Assembly: GCA_964482955.1 (NCBI GenBank)
Contig: CAYZZW010000008.1
Location: 1-64,000 of the forward strand
From: JAPLSN01 sp964482955
GTDB taxonomy: Bacteria; Spirochaetota; Spirochaetia; Treponematales; UBA12059
Length of the DNA: 64,000 nucleotides
Direction: 5' to 3'
Shown here piece after piece: positions 26,564 through 34,657 of this stretch. The notes beneath the pieces were generated by a model, which made no database searches, had not been told where the DNA came from, and worked only from the letters and a program-made list of their open reading frames with translations. Positions within the stretch are counted from its first letter, which is position 1. Each line of letters starts with the position of its first letter. The translations under genes were made by a program, and so were the position numbers.

Positions 26564-26857
26564 TTACTCGCTTCGGCTCTCGCGTGAGGTCGTTGATTGC
26601 TCGCTTGGTGTGTTCGTCGTATCCTCGACGTACCACGACGGCCTCGGGATCGAAGTAATCCCGTTTATCGCTTGCCGGTTTGCGATCAGCGTCTTTTCGG
26701 CGCCGGTATAGGTCACGGAAAAACTCGCGGGTCTGCTTACGATTGTAAAGTACCTTGTCTCCGTCCGGAAATACTCGTACGTGCGTGGGAATAGCGCTTC
26801 GTCCCGCGCGGAGACCGGCTTTGGTTTTCCTTTGCTTTTCGGCTTCGACGTGCCGTA
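26564..26857 (-). pseudogene. Remnant copy of the YTDAEKTL-type domain
   Basis: Directly after the TAG that ends the HNH gene, the same frame continues for 97 codons to a TAA at 26564-26566 and reads GKPKPVSARDEALFPRTYEY, FRTETRYFTIVSRPASF and TYTGAEKTLIANRQAINGI. It closely matches the N-terminal domain of the HNH protein and the 27633-27935 protein. It has no start codon of its own. It is either a truncated third gene of the array or a C-terminal extension cut off by a nonsense mutation. Confidence 0.55.
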
Positions 26858-27625
26858 CTACTTGGAGTTTTTCCGCTCTCTGATCAAAGAAACGGATCTA
26901 TCATATTGTTTGTAGACGAGTTCGATTTGATCATCGATCAATTTGACGATCGAGCTATCAAGCTGCTCCGTGTCCATCGCTTTCCATTCCAGAATGACAG
27001 CACGCCTTCTTTTGTAATCCGCATTATTCGGATTTTTTATCCTCAAGAACAGGTCCCAGTCCTGTTCGCGTTTTTCATCGCTATTGCATGTATTGCATGA
27101 CAGGATAAGATTGTGCATGTTGTTGGTCCCGCCCTTTGCCTGCGGTGTAACATGATCCAAATGCCCGTTTCGATCGGCCCTGACGAGTTCCCGCCCGCAA
27201 TACGCGCACGTGTGATGGAAATATGCCCAGATTTCATTCTTTTGGGAATCGCTCGGCCATGGAGACATGATTTCAAACAGGCTCCTCTTAATTTCATTTT
27301 TAGCCGCTGACGGTGTATGTTTCCCCACTTCATGCCTCCTCTGGTGATCTACCTGATTATCGTCGGCTATTCCATCAATATCGTCGGTCGTCTCGGACGT
27401 ATCGTCGCGGGGGCTTTCAGACGCTTCAGAGTCGTAGATGACTACAACACCGTCCATCGCCCGCCGGTTCGCTATCAAGGTTTTTTCGGCATCGGTATAG
27501 TTCCGGGAACAATCACCTCGATCGACTACAGTTATGATGTTTCCGTCCCTTGTTCTGGTTACCAAGATCCTTTCACGTTTTTTCGCCTTGTTTGGATCAA
27601 GATCTGGCTCTTGTTTTTCACTCAT
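26858..27625 (-). CDS. HNH endonuclease with N-terminal YTDAEKTL domain
   Basis: The C-terminal half of this 255-residue protein is a classical HNH nuclease: HHTCAYCGREL, then LDHVTPQAKGGTNNMHNLIL, then CNTCNSDEK. All metal-binding Cys and His residues are present. The N-terminal 70 residues carry an unknown domain (TRTRDGNIITVV, YTDAEKTLIANRRAMDGVVV) that is repeated in the upstream small gene and in the remnant downstream. A GGAGGT at the end of the upstream gene may serve it. HNH nucleases act in restriction, homing or phage packaging; the defence role here is inferred from location. Confidence 0.82.
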   Translation of the reverse strand: MSEKQEPDLDPNKAKKRERILVTRTRDGNIITVVDRGDCSRNYTDAEKTLIANRRAMDGVVVIYDSEASESPRDDTSETTDDIDGIADDNQVDHQRRHEVGKHTPSAAKNEIKRSLFEIMSPWPSDSQKNEIWAYFHHTCAYCGRELVRADRNGHLDHVTPQAKGGTNNMHNLILSCNTCNSDEKREQDWDLFLRIKNPNNADYKRRRAVILEWKAMDTEQLDSSIVKLIDDQIELVYKQYDRSVSLIRERKNSK

Positions 27626-27632
27626 GGGTCTT

Positions 27633-27935
27633 TTAATTTACCTCCATCTCAGACCGTTGAACCGGTTGGTCATTATCGGTTTTAGCCGTATGGCTTTCAG
27701 GCGTCGGTTGATTCGTCACTATAGTAATCCCTTCCATTACCAGGTAGTTATTTCTGAGCGTCTTTTCTGCGTCGGTCCAGTTCTCGGAAAAATCCGACGG
27801 TACGCTTACGGTCAAGACGCGTCCGTCCCTCGTCCTGTAGGAGGTGGATTTGAGTCGGTACAGCACCTCTCTCGGCACGTATGTCGGCGCAGGTTTTCCG
27901 ATTCTTCTCCGCAGCCATGCGAGTATCCGCTTCAT
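27633..27935 (-). CDS. Small protein with stand-alone YTDAEKTL domain
   Basis: From the ATG at 27935, behind GGAGAGAG, the product is 100 residues. It starts with a basic amphipathic helix (MKRILAWLRRRIGKPAPTYV) and continues with YRTRDGRVLTVSVPSDFSEN, then WTDAEKTLRNNYLVMEGITI. It is clearly paralogous to the N-terminus of the adjacent HNH nuclease. It ends 7 bases before that gene, so the two are likely co-transcribed. An immunity or accessory role is possible but unproven. Confidence 0.6.
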   Translation of the reverse strand: MKRILAWLRRRIGKPAPTYVPREVLYRLKSTSYRTRDGRVLTVSVPSDFSENWTDAEKTLRNNYLVMEGITIVTNQPTPESHTAKTDNDQPVQRSEMEVN

Positions 27936-28156
27936 GAACTCTCTCCGTGTCGTCGATGCACGCGCAACTCCGATTCCGTCCGCCCGGATCAAACGTCCTT
28001 CAGCCTCATGGACCTGAGCATCAATATCAACTTTATACGGGGATGCGGGAAAATCAAGCTTTACCAGCAGGATCCATGTTCTTGGCAATGTTGCGCTGGT
28101 GCCCTGGGTGCGTTAGGGTATCAAGCGAAATCATCATCAATCCGCGAGGTACCGCT

Positions 28157-30352
28157 ATGTCTACCCAACTTGATTCGCACGACAACGCTCCCTCCCGCGT
28201 AGACCGCAAGCTGGAGCGGCTCGCGAGCCTCCAATGCACCGATCCGGGGTTTTTCGTGCTGGCCACGCATTCGTTCGTGGAGGGGTGCATACGCGAACGG
28301 TTCGGCAAGGAACAAGACGATCTCACGTTCGCCTTTCTCATGAACGAGTTTTTGGGACACGTGAAGGAAAAGCGCGGTGGCTTCGTCAACGGTCTTGCGT
28401 CGATGAACGCGATGATCACCGCGCACAACGACACGAACAGGGTCAGGCATCGCTTCGAGGAATTGGACCGGTTGGCGGCGGAGGTGGCTACCGGACACCT
28501 GGAGCGCTTTTGCCATCTGGCGGGAATAGGCTCACCCGAACGCTTGGACGTCATCAAGCGCTACCTGGCCCTCTGGGACGAACGGAAGGCGATGGGCGCC
28601 CTCATCGAGGAGAACCGGGCGTACAAGGCTATCCGGGGCCAAGACGCGGAGGAAAAGCGGCGTCTCATGGAACGGGTCGACGAGATGCGCGACTTCCAGA
28701 AACGGGTCGAGCTCATGGAAGCCAGCCTCAAGGCGAAAGACCGGCTCATCGAGGAGATCGAGCGGCAGAAGGACAGGAAGGCCGCCAAGGCGGAGGCGGA
28801 ACGGCAGGAACGGGCCGCCATCCAGGAGGAGCTCAGGAAGACCAGGATCCAGCTGGCCGGCTTCGAGCGGGAACGGGAGTACGTGGCCATAGCCCGGAAG
28901 CTCACGGTGTTCACCCGCACGCGCGCGGATTACGAGCGGACGGTCATCCGCCTCACGGCGGAGCAAGCGAAAGTGGTGGACCAGATCAAGCTGGACGCTG
29001 ATTTCCTCGTCAAGGGAGCCGCGGGCACGGGCAAGACGCTGGTGCTCCTCAAGGCTATCGAAAAGGCCAAGGGCGGGGGGACGGAGGCGAAGCTCGATCT
29101 CGACGAAATCAAGGGCTCGGTGGCCCTGCTCACCTACGGCAAGACGCTCGTCAAATACGACAAGTACATCGCGTCCATCCTGTCGCCCGGGCAGGGAGCC
29201 GATCGGATCATGACGGCGGACGCGTTCCTCATCGATCGGCTGAAAGCGATCTTGCCCGACGCGGGCGTCGACTACAACCCCATCGACTACAAACTGATCG
29301 ACACCCTCGCCGAACGCCACAAGCCCGACGGCTTCGCGGCCGCGGAACTCCGCGACGAAGCGGAGCGCATCGTCTGGGGCAACGATCTGCGCTACGAGGA
29401 CTACGTCCAGGGCGGCTTCGAACGGCGCGGGATGAAAAAGCCCCTGGCGGCGGAGGAGCGGGCCAAGGTTTGGACCGCGTGCGAAGCCATGGCGGCGGAG
29501 ATGGACGCGATGAGTCTCTTTTCGCGGGGTTATTCCGTCGTCAAGCTGCTCCGCGCGGCGAAGGCGGCTCCGGACGACGAGCGCATCCGCGTCGTGGACT
29601 ACGTCTTCATCGACGAGGCGCAGGACCTGGCCGCCGCGGATATCAAGGCCCTCAAGGCCTGCGCCCGCCGCGCCGTGATCCTGGCGGGAGACTCCGACCA
29701 GTCCATCTACCAGCCGGGCTTTTCGTTCAAGCAGGCGGGCTTGGACGTGGGCGGCCGCTCCCGCGTCCTCCGCACCAATTTCCGCAACACCTTCCAAGTG
29801 CACGCGCTGGCCGAAGCCTACCGCGCCCGGAAGACCGGCCTGGACTCGGAGAGTCAGCCCGTGGCCACCCGCGACGGAGCCCTGCCCGAGCATTTTTCCG
29901 CCAAGGACCGGCAGAGCCTGGTGGACCTGCTCGTGTCGCGCGTCCGCTTCTTCCGGGAGTACCTGGATTACGACCCCGCGAACATCTGCGTCCTGGCGCC
30001 CGAGAACGGCGAAGTGAAGCTCGTCATCGAACGGCTGGCGAGCGTGGGCATTTCAGCGGAAAACCCCAAGGACGACGCGTTCTCGTTCGAGCGCGAAAGC
30101 ACGGTTCGCGTCACCACCTTCCATTCGGCCAAGGGGCTCGACTTTCCCGTGGTCTTCCTCCTCCTCAACCGGAAGCCCTATACGGGCTCGGGCTACGAAC
30201 ACGAGGTGGCGGACGGCATGACGCGAAACCTGATCTACGTGGGCATGACGCGGGCCATGGAGCACCTGGACGTCTTCACGCTCGAGGAGCCGGGGAGCGG
30301 CGCCATCGCGGACCTGGTGGCGTGCATGGCCGCGCAAGAGGGGATGGAGTGA
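28157..30352 (+). CDS. UvrD/Rep-like superfamily I helicase with coiled-coil N-terminus
   Basis: This 731-residue protein has an N-terminal helical domain (about 1-140, FFVLATHSFVEGCIRERFGK), a long coiled coil (about 145-260, rich in E, R and K), and then a full SF1 helicase core. The core has Walker A KGAAGTGKTLVLL, Walker B VFIDEAQDLAA, motif III LAGDSDQSIYQPG, motif IV LRTNFRN, VTTFHSAKGLDFPVV and YVGMTRAMEHLDVF. I choose the ATG at 28157 with GAGGT upstream. Stand-alone helicases of this build occur in defence islands. It converges with the gene at 30398 and diverges from the HNH pair. Confidence 0.85.
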   Translation: MSTQLDSHDNAPSRVDRKLERLASLQCTDPGFFVLATHSFVEGCIRERFGKEQDDLTFAFLMNEFLGHVKEKRGGFVNGLASMNAMITAHNDTNRVRHRFEELDRLAAEVATGHLERFCHLAGIGSPERLDVIKRYLALWDERKAMGALIEENRAYKAIRGQDAEEKRRLMERVDEMRDFQKRVELMEASLKAKDRLIEEIERQKDRKAAKAEAERQERAAIQEELRKTRIQLAGFEREREYVAIARKLTVFTRTRADYERTVIRLTAEQAKVVDQIKLDADFLVKGAAGTGKTLVLLKAIEKAKGGGTEAKLDLDEIKGSVALLTYGKTLVKYDKYIASILSPGQGADRIMTADAFLIDRLKAILPDAGVDYNPIDYKLIDTLAERHKPDGFAAAELRDEAERIVWGNDLRYEDYVQGGFERRGMKKPLAAEERAKVWTACEAMAAEMDAMSLFSRGYSVVKLLRAAKAAPDDERIRVVDYVFIDEAQDLAAADIKALKACARRAVILAGDSDQSIYQPGFSFKQAGLDVGGRSRVLRTNFRNTFQVHALAEAYRARKTGLDSESQPVATRDGALPEHFSAKDRQSLVDLLVSRVRFFREYLDYDPANICVLAPENGEVKLVIERLASVGISAENPKDDAFSFERESTVRVTTFHSAKGLDFPVVFLLLNRKPYTGSGYEHEVADGMTRNLIYVGMTRAMEHLDVFTLEEPGSGAIADLVACMAAQEGME

Positions 30353-30397
30353 GGGGGGACGGCAATCGTTGACAAGAAAGCGACGGCTGGCTAATCG

Positions 30398-31273
30398 TCA
30401 TTCGCTGAAGTATGCGTAAGACTTCTCGAGCAAGGAGCGTATGACATCACGCTTTTCCTTGATGTCCTTCTTCGTGAGCCGGATCTTATACCTGTTCGTT
30501 CTTGTACTGTATTCGAGGGCATCGATGCCATTCCCGTCGATCACTTCGTCTATCTCCGCGGTCTTCGGCAGCTTGATTTCCAGCCGCATGAAGTTCTTCT
30601 TCGCGAAAAGAATGGCGAAATTGAACGCGATACCGCTTTTCGCGAGCCCGATGTATATCTTATTGTACTTCAACGTAAATGAAGGTTCGAATTCACGGAT
30701 GACGCCGAGTATATCGTCGGCGATTTCCACTGATTCCTTCGTTGCCTTGATCTCCCAGTAACTCCGATCCGTAGCGGGGACTTCTTCATTTTCCTCGTCA
30801 TCATAACCAAGTTGGAGTTCATCCACGATTTTCGTGAAAGTGATTCCGATCTTGTCATCAATCTTGTAGGCGTTCATCTGAAGCGCCACGAGCGGGATGT
30901 GCCCGTTGAACAAGTGGATGACGTTGAGAAAGCGACTGGTGATGTCTTCCGCGACGATGACGGCGCAATGTTCATACATAGGATACCGTTTCCGTTCTAT
31001 ATCCCAGTATTCGATGGTTCGTATAATATGACTTTCGTCGGTTTTCCCGAGCTGGATTTCGACTTCGTACCGTTTATCGGTATCGGTTTCCTGCAAGAGG
31101 AGGTCGAGCCTGCCGGCGTTCGGCTGTATCCGTTCCTTATCCCGCAGATAAAGGTCACCGAGTCCCAGAACGCCAGGATTGGTCGCGATGTACTCTTGTA
31201 TCCAGGCTTCGTTTATCGTCACGGTATCCTTGATGGAGATTTTTTCCATTGTCGCGATCTTTGAAAGGTCCAT
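30398..31273 (-). CDS. Putative PD-(D/E)XK nuclease-like protein
   Basis: In the N-terminal 90 of 291 residues the pattern GRLDLLLQETDTDKRYEVEIQLG resembles the D-x(n)-E-x-K/Q active site of NucS-like and related nucleases, with glutamine in the last position. Before it comes the helical WIQEYIATNPGVLGLG, typical of such proteins. The C-terminal 80 residues look like a DUF5655-type domain (YIGLAKSGIAFNFAILFAKK). A clear AGGAG supports the ATG. It is AT-richer than the helicase it faces. Nuclease activity is inferred only. Confidence 0.55.
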   Translation of the reverse strand: MDLSKIATMEKISIKDTVTINEAWIQEYIATNPGVLGLGDLYLRDKERIQPNAGRLDLLLQETDTDKRYEVEIQLGKTDESHIIRTIEYWDIERKRYPMYEHCAVIVAEDITSRFLNVIHLFNGHIPLVALQMNAYKIDDKIGITFTKIVDELQLGYDDEENEEVPATDRSYWEIKATKESVEIADDILGVIREFEPSFTLKYNKIYIGLAKSGIAFNFAILFAKKNFMRLEIKLPKTAEIDEVIDGNGIDALEYSTRTNRYKIRLTKKDIKEKRDVIRSLLEKSYAYFSE

Positions 31274-31418
31274 GACTGCTCCTGTCGATTGGTTACGATG
31301 TCAGAGTCGTAATTAGGATAGTTCTACTGGTACCCGACGTGCCATTGATGAGTCTACTTCATGAAAGTGGAACGTTTCCAGAGTGTAATAGAAATGCTAA
31401 ACTCAAAGATCGGGTACC

Positions 31419-32381
31419 TTACCGGTACTGCTTGGCCAGGGCCTTCGCGTGGTCCTTGAGCTTGGCCACGAGTTCGGGCGGTTCGAGGACGAGGGCGCTC
31501 TTGCCCCAGGAGAGGATCCAGCTGGTCACTTGGGTGAGCTGGTTGGTCTTGAATTCGAGATCGAGGGAGCCGTCCGTGTTTGGCGTCACCTTTTGGCCAG
31601 CGTGCCATCGGCGTTCGGCGGCATAGGGCGCCGCGGACGTGTTGAAACGCACTTTAATGGTGACGGGTGCGCCCGTGTTCATGTAGATGCCCATGTCCGG
31701 GTCGATGTAATCCTCGAGCTTGAAGTTATCGGGGATGACGTACTTCGTGGCGTTCTTCTTGATCGATTTGACGCGGGACAGCGCGAACAGTCTGACATCG
31801 TCAGTGGCAAGGTCTTTGCTTACCAAGTACCAATCCCCTCTCCAATGGAGGAGGTGCCAGATGTGCACGGCACGCTTGCTTGGATTCCCGCCAGGTTTCC
31901 CGTACTCGATGGTGGCTTCGGTCCTGGTTTTAAGACAGTTCAAGGCAGTTTCCCACGTTTTCTTGTTCACGGAACGCGCTGGTTCCCCCGTCAGGGTGAT
32001 GTCCTTACCGAGCCACACCGGGTCGATGGTCATTTCGCGTTTGTCCACGAACCGGGCCAAACGGTCAAAGATGTCCCGCATGCCGTCATACAGTGGAGTG
32101 TTTCGGTACTGCTCGAGGGTGCGCGACGCCAGGCCGAGGATGAACAGGTCCTGTCCGTTCAGGCCGATGGCGGGGAAAAACCAGTGATCGTCCGAATACC
32201 GGTAGCCGCGGGCTCCGCAGGATTGAAGGGGTGCCTTGTAAGTGTCCTTAAGGATCTTGAGGTCACGCATGATCTGCCGCCTGGAAATCTTGAAACGACG
32301 TGACAGCTTGGCTAGCGTGTTGCACGTACCGTCGCGGATTAGGCGATCCATCTCGATATATCGTTGGTAGCAGTTGCCCAT
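31419..32381 (-). CDS. WYL-domain transcriptional regulator (BrxR-like position)
   Basis: The 320-residue product has an N-terminal HTH (CNTLAKLSRRFKISRRQIMRD), a helical linker, and a WYL domain with HWRGDWYLVSKDLATDDVRL followed by LFALSRVKSI and a WCX-type C-terminus. WYL proteins of this build bind DNA and sense nucleic-acid or nucleotide ligands, and BrxR regulators of BREX operons belong here. It lies divergently about 1 kb upstream of brxA, with a small gene in between, so it is a candidate BREX regulator. Confidence 0.85.
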   Translation of the reverse strand: MGNCYQRYIEMDRLIRDGTCNTLAKLSRRFKISRRQIMRDLKILKDTYKAPLQSCGARGYRYSDDHWFFPAIGLNGQDLFILGLASRTLEQYRNTPLYDGMRDIFDRLARFVDKREMTIDPVWLGKDITLTGEPARSVNKKTWETALNCLKTRTEATIEYGKPGGNPSKRAVHIWHLLHWRGDWYLVSKDLATDDVRLFALSRVKSIKKNATKYVIPDNFKLEDYIDPDMGIYMNTGAPVTIKVRFNTSAAPYAAERRWHAGQKVTPNTDGSLDLEFKTNQLTQVTSWILSWGKSALVLEPPELVAKLKDHAKALAKQYR

Positions 32382-32562
32382 GGCGGGAATGGTAACATGA
32401 GAAGATGCGTATTCAAGGGAAAAAGAGTGAAAATGCTACCGGGTGACAAAAGGTGTCACCAGTTCTGGCGTTTTTTGCCGTAAGATGCCTTGCGGACGAG
32501 CTGGGAGCGTTCTATTTTAGAAAGAAAGCAAGGCGGACAACTCCCGCCCCCAGGAGGATGCG

Positions 32563-32868
32563 ATGAGCTACATTTGTTCCGGATGCGGGCACAAATCTTC
32601 GAGCGCTTCAAGCGGCCGCTGCGGCAAGACCGTCTCCGGCGAGCACGAGTACATCGAGGAATGCGACGAAGGGTACATTTGCTCGGGCTGCGGACACAAG
32701 AGCGGGACGGCGTCAAGCGGTAGTTGTTCGAAAACGGAATCCGGATACCACGTATATATTGGCCAGCACGACCACGACTACGTTTGCAGATTCTGTGGGC
32801 ACAAGTCTGGGCACGCATCCCCCAGTTCGTGCAGGAAGAGTCCGTCGGAGTATCACGAGTATATGTGA
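32563..32868 (+). CDS. Cys-rich peptide of three zinc-ribbon-like repeats
   Basis: This 101-residue protein consists of three copies, period about 35, of the pattern Y-[IV]-C-x2-C-GHKS-x7-C-x7-H-x-Y. Metal ligands would be C5, C8, C20, H28; C40, C43, C55, H63; and C75, C78, C90, H98. Each unit should bind one zinc. CAGGAGG lies just before the ATG. Related single-unit peptides occur widely in bacteria without known function. It stands alone between the WYL gene and the BREX operon. Confidence 0.75.
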   Translation: MSYICSGCGHKSSSASSGRCGKTVSGEHEYIEECDEGYICSGCGHKSGTASSGSCSKTESGYHVYIGQHDHDYVCRFCGHKSGHASPSSCRKSPSEYHEYM

Positions 32869-33320
32869 GGACAGGGGTGAAACCGTTCTGATTCAACAGG
32901 GACCATTATATTCAATATGGTATATGCAAGAGCAAAGTGGAGTGAACCATTGTAGCGCGAATAACGATCCACGCCCTCTCAACCTGGTATACCGAGGGAC
33001 ACCTCGAAGCGGGTGTCGAAGCGTCGGTCGGATCGGACGGGGATGCTTATGGATAACGCCTTTTCTGAAACACCAACGGATTGTTCAAGGTCGAGTTGAT
33101 TCACCAGCGCGGCCCTTGAAAAAGGCTCGAAGACGTGGAATATGCATTACTTGAATATGTACACTGCTTCAAAACCAAGCGCATCATAGGATAAACGGGT
33201 ATACCTTTCCTTTGGAGCACGAGGCAGGATACTCTTCCGGCAACAAAGTCTGGCGGTAGGAGCCGAACTCAAATAGCGGACTCTCCGGTAAACCAGGGAC
33301 GGTTCACTAACACTTCAGAT
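32869..33320. other. Gap upstream of BREX without a supported gene
   Basis: No reading frame here has a convincing protein pattern or ribosome site. The stretch shifts from GC-rich to AT-richer sequence towards brxA and probably contains the left boundary of the BREX island. I see no integrase, attachment repeat or tRNA. Confidence 0.5.
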
Positions 33321-33348
33321 TTGAACTGGCGCAATTTTATGCTATAGT
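33321..33348 (+). promoter_or_regulatory. Sigma-70-type promoter of the BREX operon
   Basis: TTGAAC (33321-33326) and TATAGT (33343-33348) are 16 bases apart, a good sigma-70 match. The -10 box touches the first ATG of brxA, so transcription would start at about the second in-frame ATG at 33355, giving a leaderless message. Confidence 0.55.
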
Positions 33349-34125
33349 ATGGCGATGTTTCTAAAAATCGGAAGCAAACCCAATGCCGGTGGCGTGCATA
33401 TACGCCGAACCATGATGCTCAAGGCTCTCACACAGGTATTGGATGCAACGGGAGCGGCAATGATCTCTTATAAGGAATATAAAAATTTAGTAGTAAATGC
33501 CAACATACTGGGGCTGAGCACCCAAAGCAATCGACAAATTACCTGGTCATGTTTGACCACCCTCTACGGTTTTGACGACACTCCACTTTTTAGAAACTTT
33601 CACAGGCTTTGGCAACGATCGAGCGAAGCACACCGGGTTTCACTCGCAGTAGTACTGGGACTGTCCCGGGACAAGGTTTTTAGTAACTCAGGAGAATGGG
33701 TGACCGCTCTTCCTGTAGGAAGCCCTGTCAACAGCGCTTTTTTCCTGGATGGTATCCATTCCGCCTACCCTGCACATTACAGCGAAAAAAGCGCTGCCTC
33801 GATGAGCCGAAACCTGGTATCGTCTTGGAAACAGTCTGGCTGGATTGATGGAACTACCTGGACACGAAAAACCGCACTAGTAGGTCCTGGAGCATTGGCT
33901 TTGGCCATTTTTATAGCATGGGCAGAGGGCTTTCGCGGAGAGCAGCTTTACCAGGCCCCAATAGCCAAGCTCTTGCTTCGAGATATCCCGGAACCACGTG
34001 CCCTGCTCTGGGAAGCCCATCGTAATGGATTTTTAAACTTCTATGATGCTGGTGGAATCAGTGACATACGCTTTCCGGGCTGGCTAACTAAAGAAGAAGA
34101 GGATGCTCTCCATGGCTCGATTTGA
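33349..34125 (+). CDS. brxA: BREX protein BrxA (DUF1819)
   Basis: This is the first gene of the BREX operon and encodes 258 residues with the DUF1819 pattern: IRRTMMLKALTQVLDATGAA near the start and LVSSWKQSGWIDGTTWTRK near residue 165. BrxA is a small NusB-like/DNA-binding component required in type 1 BREX. It is a little longer than the E. coli protein. In-frame ATGs occur at 33349 and 33355, and no Shine-Dalgarno is present because a promoter -10 box abuts the first. The 3-prime end overlaps brxB. Confidence 0.85.
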   Translation: MAMFLKIGSKPNAGGVHIRRTMMLKALTQVLDATGAAMISYKEYKNLVVNANILGLSTQSNRQITWSCLTTLYGFDDTPLFRNFHRLWQRSSEAHRVSLAVVLGLSRDKVFSNSGEWVTALPVGSPVNSAFFLDGIHSAYPAHYSEKSAASMSRNLVSSWKQSGWIDGTTWTRKTALVGPGALALAIFIAWAEGFRGEQLYQAPIAKLLLRDIPEPRALLWEAHRNGFLNFYDAGGISDIRFPGWLTKEEEDALHGSI

Positions 34126-34645
34126 TGAACTGGCTAAACGCTACAAAACACACATCGTGTTACCCTGGAAAACTATGCTATCGGATGAAGAACGGGTGAT
34201 TATGGTGGTGTATGATCGTTTTGACGAACGCAAACTGCCAATCCATATACGGGAGTTCGAACTTGGAACCCTGCAGGCAGGACATGGTTGGATTTCAGTC
34301 GACGCCAGGTCCTGGATTGCAGATTACTTGGACCAAATGGACTATCGCGACGAGAAATTTGCAGATCCTGACGAGATGAAAGGTCGCGATACAGAAATTG
34401 CCGACTACGCATTCGAACGTTTGCTTGAGCTTACCGTTACCAGTAATCCGAATGACGTAGTCGCCCTGTGGGGATTGGCTTCTTGGTTCGGATTCTTACG
34501 GGTTAGCACGTTTCTAAAACGAGCAGCTCCAGCCATCAAAGGCCGACTTGTCGTGTTTTTCCCTGGTGAGTATTACCAGAATAATTACAGATTCCTTGAA
34601 GCCCGTGACGGTTGGGGCTATAGGGCTGTACCAATTTCATTGTAA
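34112..34645 (+). CDS. brxB: BREX protein BrxB (DUF1788)
   Basis: The 177-residue product matches DUF1788 in size and order within the operon: MARFDELAKRYKTHIVLPW, the central ELTVTSNPNDVVALWGLASW, and KGRLVVFFPGEYYQNNYRFL close to the C-terminus. BrxB is essential for type 1 BREX and is thought to join the BrxC-PglZ complex. I favour the ATG at 34112, nine bases after GAAGAGG; the ATG at 34103 directly touches that site. It overlaps brxA by 14 bases. Confidence 0.87.
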   Translation: MARFDELAKRYKTHIVLPWKTMLSDEERVIMVVYDRFDERKLPIHIREFELGTLQAGHGWISVDARSWIADYLDQMDYRDEKFADPDEMKGRDTEIADYAFERLLELTVTSNPNDVVALWGLASWFGFLRVSTFLKRAAPAIKGRLVVFFPGEYYQNNYRFLEARDGWGYRAVPISL

Positions 34646-34657
34646 AAGGACGGAGTC

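Noticed and set aside
23440..26860. TAG recoding, because two genes read on in frame after TAG
   Set aside because: TAG ends several intact genes here, including the HU-like, PAP2 and permease genes, and the second case also fits a remnant paralogue.
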